This document shows, one piece after another, positions 1 through 7,269 of a stretch of 28,631 bases of DNA. The notes below the pieces were generated by a model. It had not been told where the DNA came from. It did not search any database and worked only from the letters and a program-made list of their open reading frames with translations. The position numbers and the translations under genes are program-made. This DNA comes from Saprospiraceae bacterium (GTDB lineage: Bacteria > Bacteroidota > Bacteroidia > Chitinophagales > Saprospiraceae). The stretch lies in contig JADJWN010000019.1 in NCBI GenBank assembly GCA_016716335.1, positions 1 to 28,631 of the forward strand, in the 5' to 3' direction. The first letter of the stretch is position 1. The number at the start of each line of letters is the position of its first letter.

Positions 1-116
1 TCGTAGCCTCCAGGCTACGATTCCATATCCCCAAGGCTTCCAGCCAAAACATCCAAATAGTTAAAACAAAATCATATTGATATTTGACTTCAGCCCAAAG
101 GTTTTAACTCTAACCA
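1..116. repeat. Direct repeat copy 1 (about 116 bp)
   Basis: Positions 1-116 recur at 288-403 with about three substitutions (near 63, 100 and 111). The copy contains one CC-form hairpin plus an AT-rich tail that contains no hairpin. The near identity of the tail indicates a recent segmental duplication of the whole unit. Confidence 0.8.
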
Positions 117-287
117 TAGTTAGTCGTAGCGTCCTCGCTACGATTCCATATCTCAAAGTTAGTCGTAGCCTCCAGACTACGATTCCATATCCCCAAGGCT
201 TCCAGCCGGAAAATAGTGATTTCATTTGTAAAACCATTCCATAGCTAGTCGTAGCGTCCTCGCTACAATTCCATATCTCAAAGCTAG

Positions 288-403
288 TCGTAGCCTCCAG
301 GCTACGATTCCATATCCCCAAGGCTTCCAGCCAAAACATCCAAATAGTTGAAACAAAATCATATTGATATTTGACTTCAGCCCAAAAGTTTTAACTCAAA
401 CCA
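288..403. repeat. Direct repeat copy 2 (about 116 bp)
   Basis: Second copy of the segment at 1-116, offset by 287 bp. It carries the last CC-form hairpin (288-307) and the same AT-rich tail, and it ends about 40 bp before the DUF4199 gene's stop codon. Confidence 0.8.
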
Positions 404-443
404 GTGATGTTGCTGTTTTCAGCGTTTTGAATTAGTAACCTTT

Positions 444-968
444 TCACTCCATCACCACTTCATCTTTTTTGACAAAAAGGGACAGGATAGCTGCTATGAT
501 TAATACAAATAAAACACTGGTGAATAAATTAATAATCTGGGAGCCGACAGTAAAACCCTTCTCCAGGCTTTCCTCTGTTTTATCCATAGATTCCTGAATC
601 ACATCCTCGGATGCACCAAATTTTTCCATCATGCTTCTTGTGGATTCCATCGCCTGCTCCTTCAGCACATCTGCCAGTCCCGGATCTATCAGCTGCATCA
701 AAATAATAGCAAAGATACCACTGGCAAGAGTTGAAACCAGCCCTGTGAAAAATGTACATTTCAGAGCATCAGAATAGCTCAATATCCCGTTATTTAATTT
801 TTTTTCATCCCTGGAGGCAAGTACCATAAATACAGCCATGATAATTAAACCCAAACCCATCTGACTCCACATACCTATCGGAAATATGTAAAAACTGACC
901 AGACTGATGATAATAGATATAAGTCCGAGCATCAATCCGTATTTCATCCATGATTTTTGTAAGTCCAT
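444..968 (-). CDS. DUF4199 domain-containing membrane protein
   Basis: A 174-residue integral membrane protein that resembles the DUF4199 family, common in Bacteroidota and of unknown function. Hydrophobic segments fall at about residues 9-29, 36-51, 72-94 and 144-166. Between the third and fourth is a charged, Met/Glu-rich stretch (about 100-138) likely to be an amphipathic helix outside the membrane. The ATG at 968 lies 11 nt from the stop of the upstream membrane protein gene, so it is probably the last gene of the nadB operon. No catalytic residues are evident. The family assignment rests on the four-helix layout and the polar turn after helix 2, and is fairly secure. The role is unknown. 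Confidence 0.75.
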   Translation of the reverse strand: MDLQKSWMKYGLMLGLISIIISLVSFYIFPIGMWSQMGLGLIIMAVFMVLASRDEKKLNNGILSYSDALKCTFFTGLVSTLASGIFAIILMQLIDPGLADVLKEQAMESTRSMMEKFGASEDVIQESMDKTEESLEKGFTVGSQIINLFTSVLFVLIIAAILSLFVKKDEVVME

Positions 969-979
969 GTTCAGCAGAT

Positions 980-2539
980 TTATTTTTTTATAATGGGTAA
1001 ATATAGCATTTTTGCTTCAGAAGCCTGATTATCAGGGTTAAAATTTCTTACAAACTTAAAGGTGTGCAATCCCCGGGATATGCTATCCAGATGAACGTAG
1101 CATCTGATGCCTTCCTCATTATTGTGTGGATGTCTGGTAAAAAAACATTTCTGTACAGGCAGGATCTGCTCATCCAGATATACGGTAAAGAAGGAAAGGT
1201 ATGTTTTCAATATTTTTTCTGCTGCTGCTTTCTTCGTTTCTTCAATTTTTATGCGCCATCCCATTTCTCTATCATTTATTTCCATCACAAGTGAATCCAG
1301 ATATTTTTGAGTCGCATCATTGCCGGATTTTTGAAATTCCCTTTTGGCATTCCGTCGTTTTTCATACAGCTCTTTCATATCCTGAGACATCGCTTTCTGG
1401 ATGTTTTGGGTATATGGGTCTTTATTGATTTTTTGAAGAAAAGAGAAATTAAATCCTTTGTTCCGGAAAGGGGTCAATAGAGATTTATTGGCCATCTCTC
1501 TTTCAAGATCCTTATTCAGTGCAATAAAAAATGAAGTCAGTTCACTATCTACTTCAAATTTTTCAAGGGTAATGAATTGCAATTGTTCATGGGTCAATCT
1601 GAAGCGGTCGTTCTCTTTGAAATACAGATTATTGATTCTGAGATCGTCATAGTATTCAGCATGAATACCTGTGGCAGTTTCGAGCTGGTATCCGGTATCG
1701 GGCAGATAGGCAAGCCTGTGATTGGTAATCAAGCCTTCACCAAAAATAACCAGCGCTATATAGGGTAGTGAAAAAAAGAATAACCTCCTGGTATATCTGT
1801 TGTCTATAAAATTGTAAAGTAATGGCCGATACAAAAAAGAGAGCGTAATGAAGCTGTAAAATCTGTACACCTGCAAATATATCCTTGACAATGCTCCGTC
1901 CCTCGTTTTTTTGAGTACTCCCAGGGCAATAAAATCCACAAATACTATCAGCCCCAATACAAAGAAAAACATCCACACCAATGAAAGCAGGCCAACAATC
2001 ACCACGTTATCCCCTCCGAATTTCTGGGATAGATAAACCAATATCATCACTTCCAGTATGAATAACATCATGGACATGAGTAGCAGGAACAACAAAAAAG
2101 TATAGGCAAAAATGACACTGCAGCTTTTCTCCATACTCTCTATAAAATCATCAAAACTGCCGACTTTTCTCTTCAGATAACCCGAAAATGTCTCAGAATA
2201 ATTCAAGGATTTATAATCAATATCGCCACTTACATATCTTAGGCCAATGGCTCCTATCCACAATCCACGCAATATGACATGAACCAGCAGGTTGAGAAAA
2301 AAAATGATCCATCCTTTCTGCAAAATGAAAACAATAATAAACCCAAGCAACCGCAATTCACCGGATAAATTATTGTCCGTGTAATAATCCAGTTGAGCGA
2401 TGAAATCTTTGGATGCGTAAATACCGTAAATGGCAAATCCGGAAATCAGTAATTCCAGCTGCCAGGACTCCTGCTGCAACTTTTCAAGCCACTCTTTGAA
2501 ACTTTGTTTAGGGTTGGGGTTGGATTCGTTTTGTTGCAT
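980..2539 (-). CDS. Polytopic membrane protein of unknown function
   Basis: I do not recognise this 519-residue protein. The reading frame is open to 2641, but that start would overlap nadB by 89 nt. The ATG at 2539 (MQQNESNPNPK...) leaves a 13-nt gap and begins just before the first conserved-looking stretch, so I prefer it. Strongly hydrophobic segments occur at about residues 28-45, 65-100 (probably two helices), 140-168, 178-202 and 253-268. The C-terminal half (about 270-519) is soluble, charged and partly coiled-coil-like (KELYEKRRNAKREFQ). It sits between nadB and the DUF4199 gene with short gaps on both sides and is probably co-transcribed with them. Nothing in it suggests a step in NAD synthesis. 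Confidence 0.6.
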   Translation of the reverse strand: MQQNESNPNPKQSFKEWLEKLQQESWQLELLISGFAIYGIYASKDFIAQLDYYTDNNLSGELRLLGFIIVFILQKGWIIFFLNLLVHVILRGLWIGAIGLRYVSGDIDYKSLNYSETFSGYLKRKVGSFDDFIESMEKSCSVIFAYTFLLFLLLMSMMLFILEVMILVYLSQKFGGDNVVIVGLLSLVWMFFFVLGLIVFVDFIALGVLKKTRDGALSRIYLQVYRFYSFITLSFLYRPLLYNFIDNRYTRRLFFFSLPYIALVIFGEGLITNHRLAYLPDTGYQLETATGIHAEYYDDLRINNLYFKENDRFRLTHEQLQFITLEKFEVDSELTSFFIALNKDLEREMANKSLLTPFRNKGFNFSFLQKINKDPYTQNIQKAMSQDMKELYEKRRNAKREFQKSGNDATQKYLDSLVMEINDREMGWRIKIEETKKAAAEKILKTYLSFFTVYLDEQILPVQKCFFTRHPHNNEEGIRCYVHLDSISRGLHTFKFVRNFNPDNQASEAKMLYLPIIKK

Positions 2540-2552
2540 GTCGATATTAGGT

Positions 2553-4154
2553 TTACATCCAGGTGGTCTCTTTGTATTTAAACTTCTCCGGATAGTCTGT
2601 ATTGTAGTGCAGCCCTCTGCTTTCCTTACGCATCTGAGCACCTTTAGTGATAAGATAGGCTATGGTGATAAGATTTCTCAGTTCGCACAATTGAGGAGAA
2701 ATAATGGTGGTATTGTATATCTGCTCGGTTTCTGTGTAGAGCAAATGTAGTCTGTCCATCGCTCTTTTCAATCGCACATCGGTACGCACTATACCTACAT
2801 AGTAGCTCATGATCTCCTTCAGCTCCTTCAGGCTTTGGGTAATCAACACCATTTCCTTTGGCTCCGTGGTGCCTTCTGCATTCCACTCCGGTATCCCATC
2901 CTGAATGCTGAGGCTGTCTATGACATGGAGCAGGTCCTGATGTATCCTGTCTGCAAATACCAATCCTTCCAGAAGTGAATTGGAAGCAAGCCGGTTAGCT
3001 CCATGAAGTCCCGTGTTGGTACATTCGCCGGCAGCATATAATCTGTGTATGGATGTGCGGCCCATCTCATCCGTGAGTATGCCTCCGCATACATAATGAC
3101 AGGCAGGCACCACTGGGATATAATCCCTGGCAGGGTCGATTCCGAGACTTTTGCATTTTTGGGTGATATTGGGGAAATGAGTAAGGAATGCATCCTGATC
3201 CAGATGTGTACAGTCAAGATAAACAAACTCCTCTCCCCGGATTTTCATCTCATTGTCTATGGCTCTTGCTACTATGTCACGGGGTGCAAGCGACAGTCGG
3301 GGATCATATTTGTGCATAAACTCCTTACCATCTGCGGTCTTCAGGATACCGCCAAATCCTCTGACCGCCTCCGAAATCAGAAATGCAGGATTTTCTCCGG
3401 CCGGATTATAAAGAGAGGTGGGATGAAACTGTATAAACTCCATATTGGCCACTCTGCCCTTAGCTCTGTACAGCATAGCAATGCCGTCTCCGGTAGCTAT
3501 GACAGGATTGGTAGTGGCCTTGTACACCTGCCCGGCTCCACCTGTCGCCAGCACGGTCACTTTTGCCAGAATGGTTTCGATTTCCTTAGTCTGTTTATTC
3601 AGGGCATAGGCGCCATAACATTCTATGTCGGGGGTGAGACGGGTGATATTTCTGCCCAGATGGTGCTGAGTGATGATGTCTATAGCAAAGTAATGTTCGT
3701 GAAATTCTATATTGGAATACTGCTTTGCCTTGTCGTTGAGTGTCCGTTGTATCTCCCATCCGGTGATGTCCTTATAGTGTAGAATTCTGTTTTCAGAGTG
3801 TCCGCCCTCTCTGCCCAGATCGTATTCGCCGGACTGCTTTTTATCAAATCTTGCACCCCACTCGATGATTTCTTTGACCCTCTCCGGTCCTTCCTTTACT
3901 ACGATTTCTACAATATGCTCATCACAGATACCATCTCCCGCATCCAGCGTGTCTTCAATGTGTTTATTGAAATTATCTATATTCTGATCCCACACAGCAG
4001 CCACTCCTCCCTGTGCATAGCTTGTATTGCTTTCGTTTTCTGTACTTTTTGTCAGCACCATAATGCGCAGATCCGGTCTTTTCATAGCCATACGGATAGC
4101 GAAGGAATACCCTGCCACTCCGGCTCCTATCACAAGTATATCGGTTTGTATCAC
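2553..4154 (-). CDS. nadB: L-aspartate oxidase
   Basis: Flavoenzyme that oxidises L-aspartate to iminoaspartate, the first step of de novo NAD synthesis, in the cytoplasm. The 533-residue length is normal. It has the FAD dinucleotide motif GAGVAG (residues 10-15), SYAQGGVAAV (45-54) and GREGGHSENR (114-123), followed by the active-site and capping regions expected of the succinate dehydrogenase/fumarate reductase flavoprotein family. The start is GTG (4154). No in-frame ATG lies just upstream, and the N-terminus MIQTDILVIGAG fits the family. A TAGTTTTG box 23 nt upstream supports this start. The partner genes nadA and nadC are not in the window. The gene leads a probable three-gene operon with two membrane protein genes of unknown role. 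Confidence 0.95.
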   Translation of the reverse strand: MIQTDILVIGAGVAGYSFAIRMAMKRPDLRIMVLTKSTENESNTSYAQGGVAAVWDQNIDNFNKHIEDTLDAGDGICDEHIVEIVVKEGPERVKEIIEWGARFDKKQSGEYDLGREGGHSENRILHYKDITGWEIQRTLNDKAKQYSNIEFHEHYFAIDIITQHHLGRNITRLTPDIECYGAYALNKQTKEIETILAKVTVLATGGAGQVYKATTNPVIATGDGIAMLYRAKGRVANMEFIQFHPTSLYNPAGENPAFLISEAVRGFGGILKTADGKEFMHKYDPRLSLAPRDIVARAIDNEMKIRGEEFVYLDCTHLDQDAFLTHFPNITQKCKSLGIDPARDYIPVVPACHYVCGGILTDEMGRTSIHRLYAAGECTNTGLHGANRLASNSLLEGLVFADRIHQDLLHVIDSLSIQDGIPEWNAEGTTEPKEMVLITQSLKELKEIMSYYVGIVRTDVRLKRAMDRLHLLYTETEQIYNTTIISPQLCELRNLITIAYLITKGAQMRKESRGLHYNTDYPEKFKYKETTWM

Positions 4155-4177
4155 AACAATCAGAATTTTTATCTCAG

Positions 4178-4185
4178 CAAAACTA
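4178..4185 (-). promoter_or_regulatory. Putative Bacteroidota -7 promoter box for the nadB operon
   Basis: On the minus strand the sequence reads TAGTTTTG, a full match to the Bacteroidota -7 consensus TAnnTTTG. It leaves 23 nt to the GTG start of nadB. I see no convincing TTG -33 element at the usual spacing. Confidence 0.4.
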
Positions 4186-4255
4186 CAAATTAGGCTGAAT
4201 GTTCCGATACTTTAATATTTCAAAACGATATAAGGCAATTTGGTATGGGAAAGCT

Positions 4256-4263
4256 TACTTTTG
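4256..4263 (+). promoter_or_regulatory. Putative Bacteroidota -7 promoter box for the GT4 gene
   Basis: TACTTTTG matches TAnnTTTG and leaves 22 nt to the ATG at 4286. A TTTG at 4239-4242 could be a -33 element, but its spacing is shorter than usual. It lies back to back with the nadB box, about 70 bp away. Confidence 0.4.
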
Positions 4264-4285
4264 CCCGGAATAAACAGCTCATTCA

Positions 4286-5407
4286 ATGCGGATAGGGGTC
4301 AATGCCAGATTGCTGTATTCTGACCGTTTGGAAGGAATTCCGAGATACATCTATGAAACGACGGTGCGGATGGCTCTACAACATCCGGAACACAGATTCA
4401 TTTTGTTTTATGACCGAAAATATACAGAGACTCTGACCTTTCCGCCCAACGTACAGCAAGTCATCATTCCCCTGCCCACAAGACATCCGGTATTATGGTT
4501 TATTTGGTTTGAGATTCTGCTTCCCATATGGTTGAGATGGTATAAAATTGATGTTTTTTATTCCGGTGACGGCTACATGAGCCTGATCTCCTCCGTACCG
4601 ACGGTGATGGTAAGCCACGATCTTGCTTATCTGCATTACCCCGGCCACCTTCCTTTGACACAACTATGGTATGGAAGATTTTTTTATCCAAAATTTCATA
4701 AAAAAGCCCGGCATATCATAGCCGTATCTGAAAGCACCCGGTCAGATATCATTGACAGTTTTGGTATCCCGGCATCGAGGATTTCAGTGGGGTATAATGC
4801 CGTACCTGAAAGTCTGATGACTGCAGACCATATTGACCAACAAAATGTCCGTGACAAATACACCGACGGAAAAGCTTACTTTATCTACATGGGCGCCATA
4901 CATCCAAGAAAAAATATCCCGAATCTGATAAAGGCATTTCAGATTTTCCGTCAGAGGACGGGACTGGACTACCGGCTCGTTTTGGCCGGCAGGATGGCGT
5001 GGTTTACAGATGAAGTGGAAAAAATGATTGCCTTAGACACCGGAATTATACATACCGGATTTGTGGATCACCGGATAAAAGCAGAGCTTTTGGCGGGTGC
5101 TGAAGCCATGGTATATGTGTCATTATTTGAAGGATTTGGCATACCGATTATCGAAGCGATGGCAGCCGGTGTACCGGTCATCACCTCATCTGTATCCTCC
5201 ATGTCTGAAGTAGCAGGCGAGGCAGCACTGCTGGCTGACCCATCCTCACCCGGGTCTGTGGCCGATGCCATGGTACGGCTTAGGTCTGATCATTCGCTCC
5301 GACAGTCGCTGATCAATGCTGGCAAAATAAGGTGCCGGCAATTTGACTGGAATACTACGGCAGAGCTCATTTTTGAAAAACTATTATCTGCACACAGCCA
5401 AAACTGA
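4286..5407 (+). CDS. Glycosyltransferase family 4 (group 1) protein
   Basis: A 373-residue cytoplasmic or membrane-associated glycosyltransferase with the two-Rossmann GT-B layout of family GT4. The N-terminal acceptor domain (about 1-180) includes the G-rich start (MRIGVNARLL...EGIPRY) and a conserved-looking HDLAYLHYP (111-119). The C-terminal donor domain has YMGAIHPRKN (201-210) and the E-x7-E retaining motif EGFGIPIIE (282-290), followed by AMAAGVPVI. It probably transfers a sugar from a nucleotide sugar to a lipid-linked or polysaccharide acceptor, but donor and acceptor cannot be read from the sequence. It is transcribed alone, divergently from nadB. It may serve the polysaccharide block at 16.3-21.5 kb, although it is 11 kb away. 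Confidence 0.9.
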   Translation: MRIGVNARLLYSDRLEGIPRYIYETTVRMALQHPEHRFILFYDRKYTETLTFPPNVQQVIIPLPTRHPVLWFIWFEILLPIWLRWYKIDVFYSGDGYMSLISSVPTVMVSHDLAYLHYPGHLPLTQLWYGRFFYPKFHKKARHIIAVSESTRSDIIDSFGIPASRISVGYNAVPESLMTADHIDQQNVRDKYTDGKAYFIYMGAIHPRKNIPNLIKAFQIFRQRTGLDYRLVLAGRMAWFTDEVEKMIALDTGIIHTGFVDHRIKAELLAGAEAMVYVSLFEGFGIPIIEAMAAGVPVITSSVSSMSEVAGEAALLADPSSPGSVADAMVRLRSDHSLRQSLINAGKIRCRQFDWNTTAELIFEKLLSAHSQN

Positions 5408-5531
5408 ATCAAAATTATCTTTAGCACGGATTTCAAATACAAATAAAAATCAGGGATAATCGTCTGGAGTGACACGGATACGTAATCACAGAAGCACGGA
5501 CCTGCAAGTCTGTTTTCAAATATATCATGGT

Positions 5532-5580
5532 ACAGGCTTGGACATTTAATTTAATACTCTATTTTAGAGCCTGTTTTTTT
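5532..5580 (+). terminator. Possible rho-independent terminator after the GT4 gene
   Basis: ACAGGCT (5532-5538) and its exact reverse complement AGCCTGT (5568-5574) could form a 7-bp stem. A run of six T follows directly (5575-5580). The 29-nt AT-rich loop is longer than usual. The rest of 5408-5689 holds no gene that I can support. Confidence 0.4.
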
Positions 5581-5689
5581 GCTTTGATTTCCTATCTCAA
5601 TTTAGCGGATGCAGTCTCTCAATGAGAAATGAAGGAATAAAAGGCTAAAAGAACAGTCACAAACAATTTACAAGGTTAAAGCCACTTAC

Positions 5690-7231
5690 ATGAATACAGC
5701 GCATTTGTCTGATGATTCCCGTGGATTTTTTGGACACCCCAAAGGTCTTTTTATCCTATTTATGACCGAAATGTGGGAACGTTTTTCGTTTTACGGGATG
5801 AAAGCCCTCCTGATTTTTTATTTAGTCAGATATCACCTGTTTACCGACTCCGAAGGCTATGTGGTGGTGGGTAGCTATGCCGCCATGGTGTATGCCATGC
5901 CTGTCATCGGAGGCTATCTGGCAGACAGATATCTGGGATTTCGCAAAGCAGTGTTGTTTGGAGGTATCCTGCTGGTACTCGGCCACCTCGGGATGGCCTA
6001 TGAGGGAAATGCAGCCACTGCAATGGCCGATGGCAGCATTCAGAAAGATGAGTTTGCCTTAGGTGTATTTTTCTATTCACTCTCACTGATAGTGATGGGC
6101 GTGGGATTTCTGAAAGCCAATATTTCGTCTATTGTCGGAGAGCTGTACGAAGAAGGAGACGAAAGAAGGGATTCGGGATTTACCATTTTCTATATGGGTA
6201 TTAATTTGGGTTCTTTTCTGGCCACTATCCTTTGCAGCTGGCTGGGAGAAACGTATGGCTGGAGTTACGGCTTCGGGGCAGCGGGTATCGGTATGTTGTT
6301 TGGATTAGCCACATTTGTCTATGGGTCAAAATATTTTCAGGGCAAAGCAGAGCCCAAAGACCCGGCACTATTAAGACAGAAATTACTCGGACCGATCAAC
6401 AGAGAATGGAGTATATATCTCGCTGCTGTGCTGGGTACCGGAATAGTATGGTGGCTGATACAAAGACACGAATGGGTGGAGTGGATGCTTATACTGGCCT
6501 CTGTGGCATCATTGATTTTTATCATTTATCAACTTTCTCAATCCGGCAAGGTGGAGCGTGACCGACTCATCGCTCTGACCATACTGATTATTTTTTCTGT
6601 GGTCTTCTGGGCATTGTTTGAGCAGGCTTACACATCAATGAATCTTTTTGCAGAACGCTCCATAGACCGGCATATATTGGGTTTTGAAGTGCCTCCGGGT
6701 TCCTTCCTCAGCCTCAATGCTTTATTCATTATCGTGTTTGCGCCGGTATTTGCAGGCATCTGGATATGGCTTGAGAAAAGAAAAATACAGCCTGATGCTA
6801 CTCTGAAATTTGCCGTAGCGATTATTCTGGCTGCATTAGGTTTTGGTGTGCTGGTATTTGGAGGCAGTATAGCAGAAGCAGGTAAAGTTGCCGCTATCTG
6901 GCTGGTTTTGGCTTACCTGCTGCACACCTGGGGAGAATTGTGTATCTCTCCAGTCGGACTTTCTTCGGTAACTAAACTTTCGCCTGCAAGGATAGGAGGC
7001 TTTATGATGGGAGTATGGTTTCTGGCCACAGCCGGTGCCGAATATGTCGCTGCACTGCTTGCCAAACTTGCCAGTATAGATACAGAAGCAGGACAAGTTA
7101 CAGATGTGGTGGCAGCCACAGAAAGCTATATTCAGCTTTTCCAGAAGTTATTTATAGTGGGTTCAGTCATTGGTGTTATCCTGCTGGTGTTGTCCCCATT
7201 TGTGAAGAAACTGATGCATGGTGTAAAATAG
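5690..7231 (+). CDS. POT-family proton-coupled peptide transporter (first of two)
   Basis: A 513-residue major facilitator protein of the proton-dependent oligopeptide transporter (PTR2/POT) family, importing di- and tripeptides across the inner membrane with protons. The family signature E-x-x-E-R-F lies in helix 1 (E27, E30, R31, F32 in EMWERFSFYGMKALL). The second signature region FYMGINLGSF is present, as is GELCISPVGLSSV at about residue 414. About 14 membrane helices can be seen. The ATG at 5690 gives the short polar N-terminus typical of the family. It is followed after 38 nt by a second POT gene and is probably co-transcribed with it. Substrate range within small peptides is not predictable. 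Confidence 0.92.
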   Translation: MNTAHLSDDSRGFFGHPKGLFILFMTEMWERFSFYGMKALLIFYLVRYHLFTDSEGYVVVGSYAAMVYAMPVIGGYLADRYLGFRKAVLFGGILLVLGHLGMAYEGNAATAMADGSIQKDEFALGVFFYSLSLIVMGVGFLKANISSIVGELYEEGDERRDSGFTIFYMGINLGSFLATILCSWLGETYGWSYGFGAAGIGMLFGLATFVYGSKYFQGKAEPKDPALLRQKLLGPINREWSIYLAAVLGTGIVWWLIQRHEWVEWMLILASVASLIFIIYQLSQSGKVERDRLIALTILIIFSVVFWALFEQAYTSMNLFAERSIDRHILGFEVPPGSFLSLNALFIIVFAPVFAGIWIWLEKRKIQPDATLKFAVAIILAALGFGVLVFGGSIAEAGKVAAIWLVLAYLLHTWGELCISPVGLSSVTKLSPARIGGFMMGVWFLATAGAEYVAALLAKLASIDTEAGQVTDVVAATESYIQLFQKLFIVGSVIGVILLVLSPFVKKLMHGVK

Positions 7232-7269
7232 ATGTTGATTTGATTGATTTTTTTTAAAAAAACCAGAAT

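Larger units (their letters stand above)
1..403. repeat. Cluster of five short palindromic hairpin repeats in two alternating forms
   Basis: Five 20-nt palindromes lie at 1-20, 124-143, 163-182, 249-268 and 288-307. Form CC is TCGTAGCC-TCCA-GGCTACGA (1-20 and 288-307 perfect, 163-182 with one stem mismatch). Form CG is TCGTAGCG-TCCT-CGCTACGA (124-143 perfect, 249-268 with one terminal mismatch). The forms alternate, and each CG copy is followed by a CC copy exactly 39 nt later. Every hairpin is followed by ATTCCATATC, and CC copies also by a GGCTTCCAGCC mini-hairpin. The cluster probably continues left of the window. No protein-coding gene is credible here. It may act as a 3' structure for the minus-strand nadB operon, which ends at 444. 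Confidence 0.85.

Noticed and set aside
61..339. 92-residue minus-strand reading frame across the left repeats
   Set aside because: Its peptide simply spells the hairpins (repeated SLEATTS-like segments) and changes with repeat order. It has no start context or coding signature.
2540..2641. Longer N-terminus for the membrane protein in the nadB operon
   Set aside because: It would overlap the end of nadB by 89 nt and adds a low-complexity stretch unrelated to the rest. The ATG at 2539 fits the operon spacing.
3045..3782. 245-residue plus-strand reading frame opposite nadB
   Set aside because: It lies entirely antisense to a well-supported flavoprotein gene and has no recognisable domain. 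It is a shadow frame.
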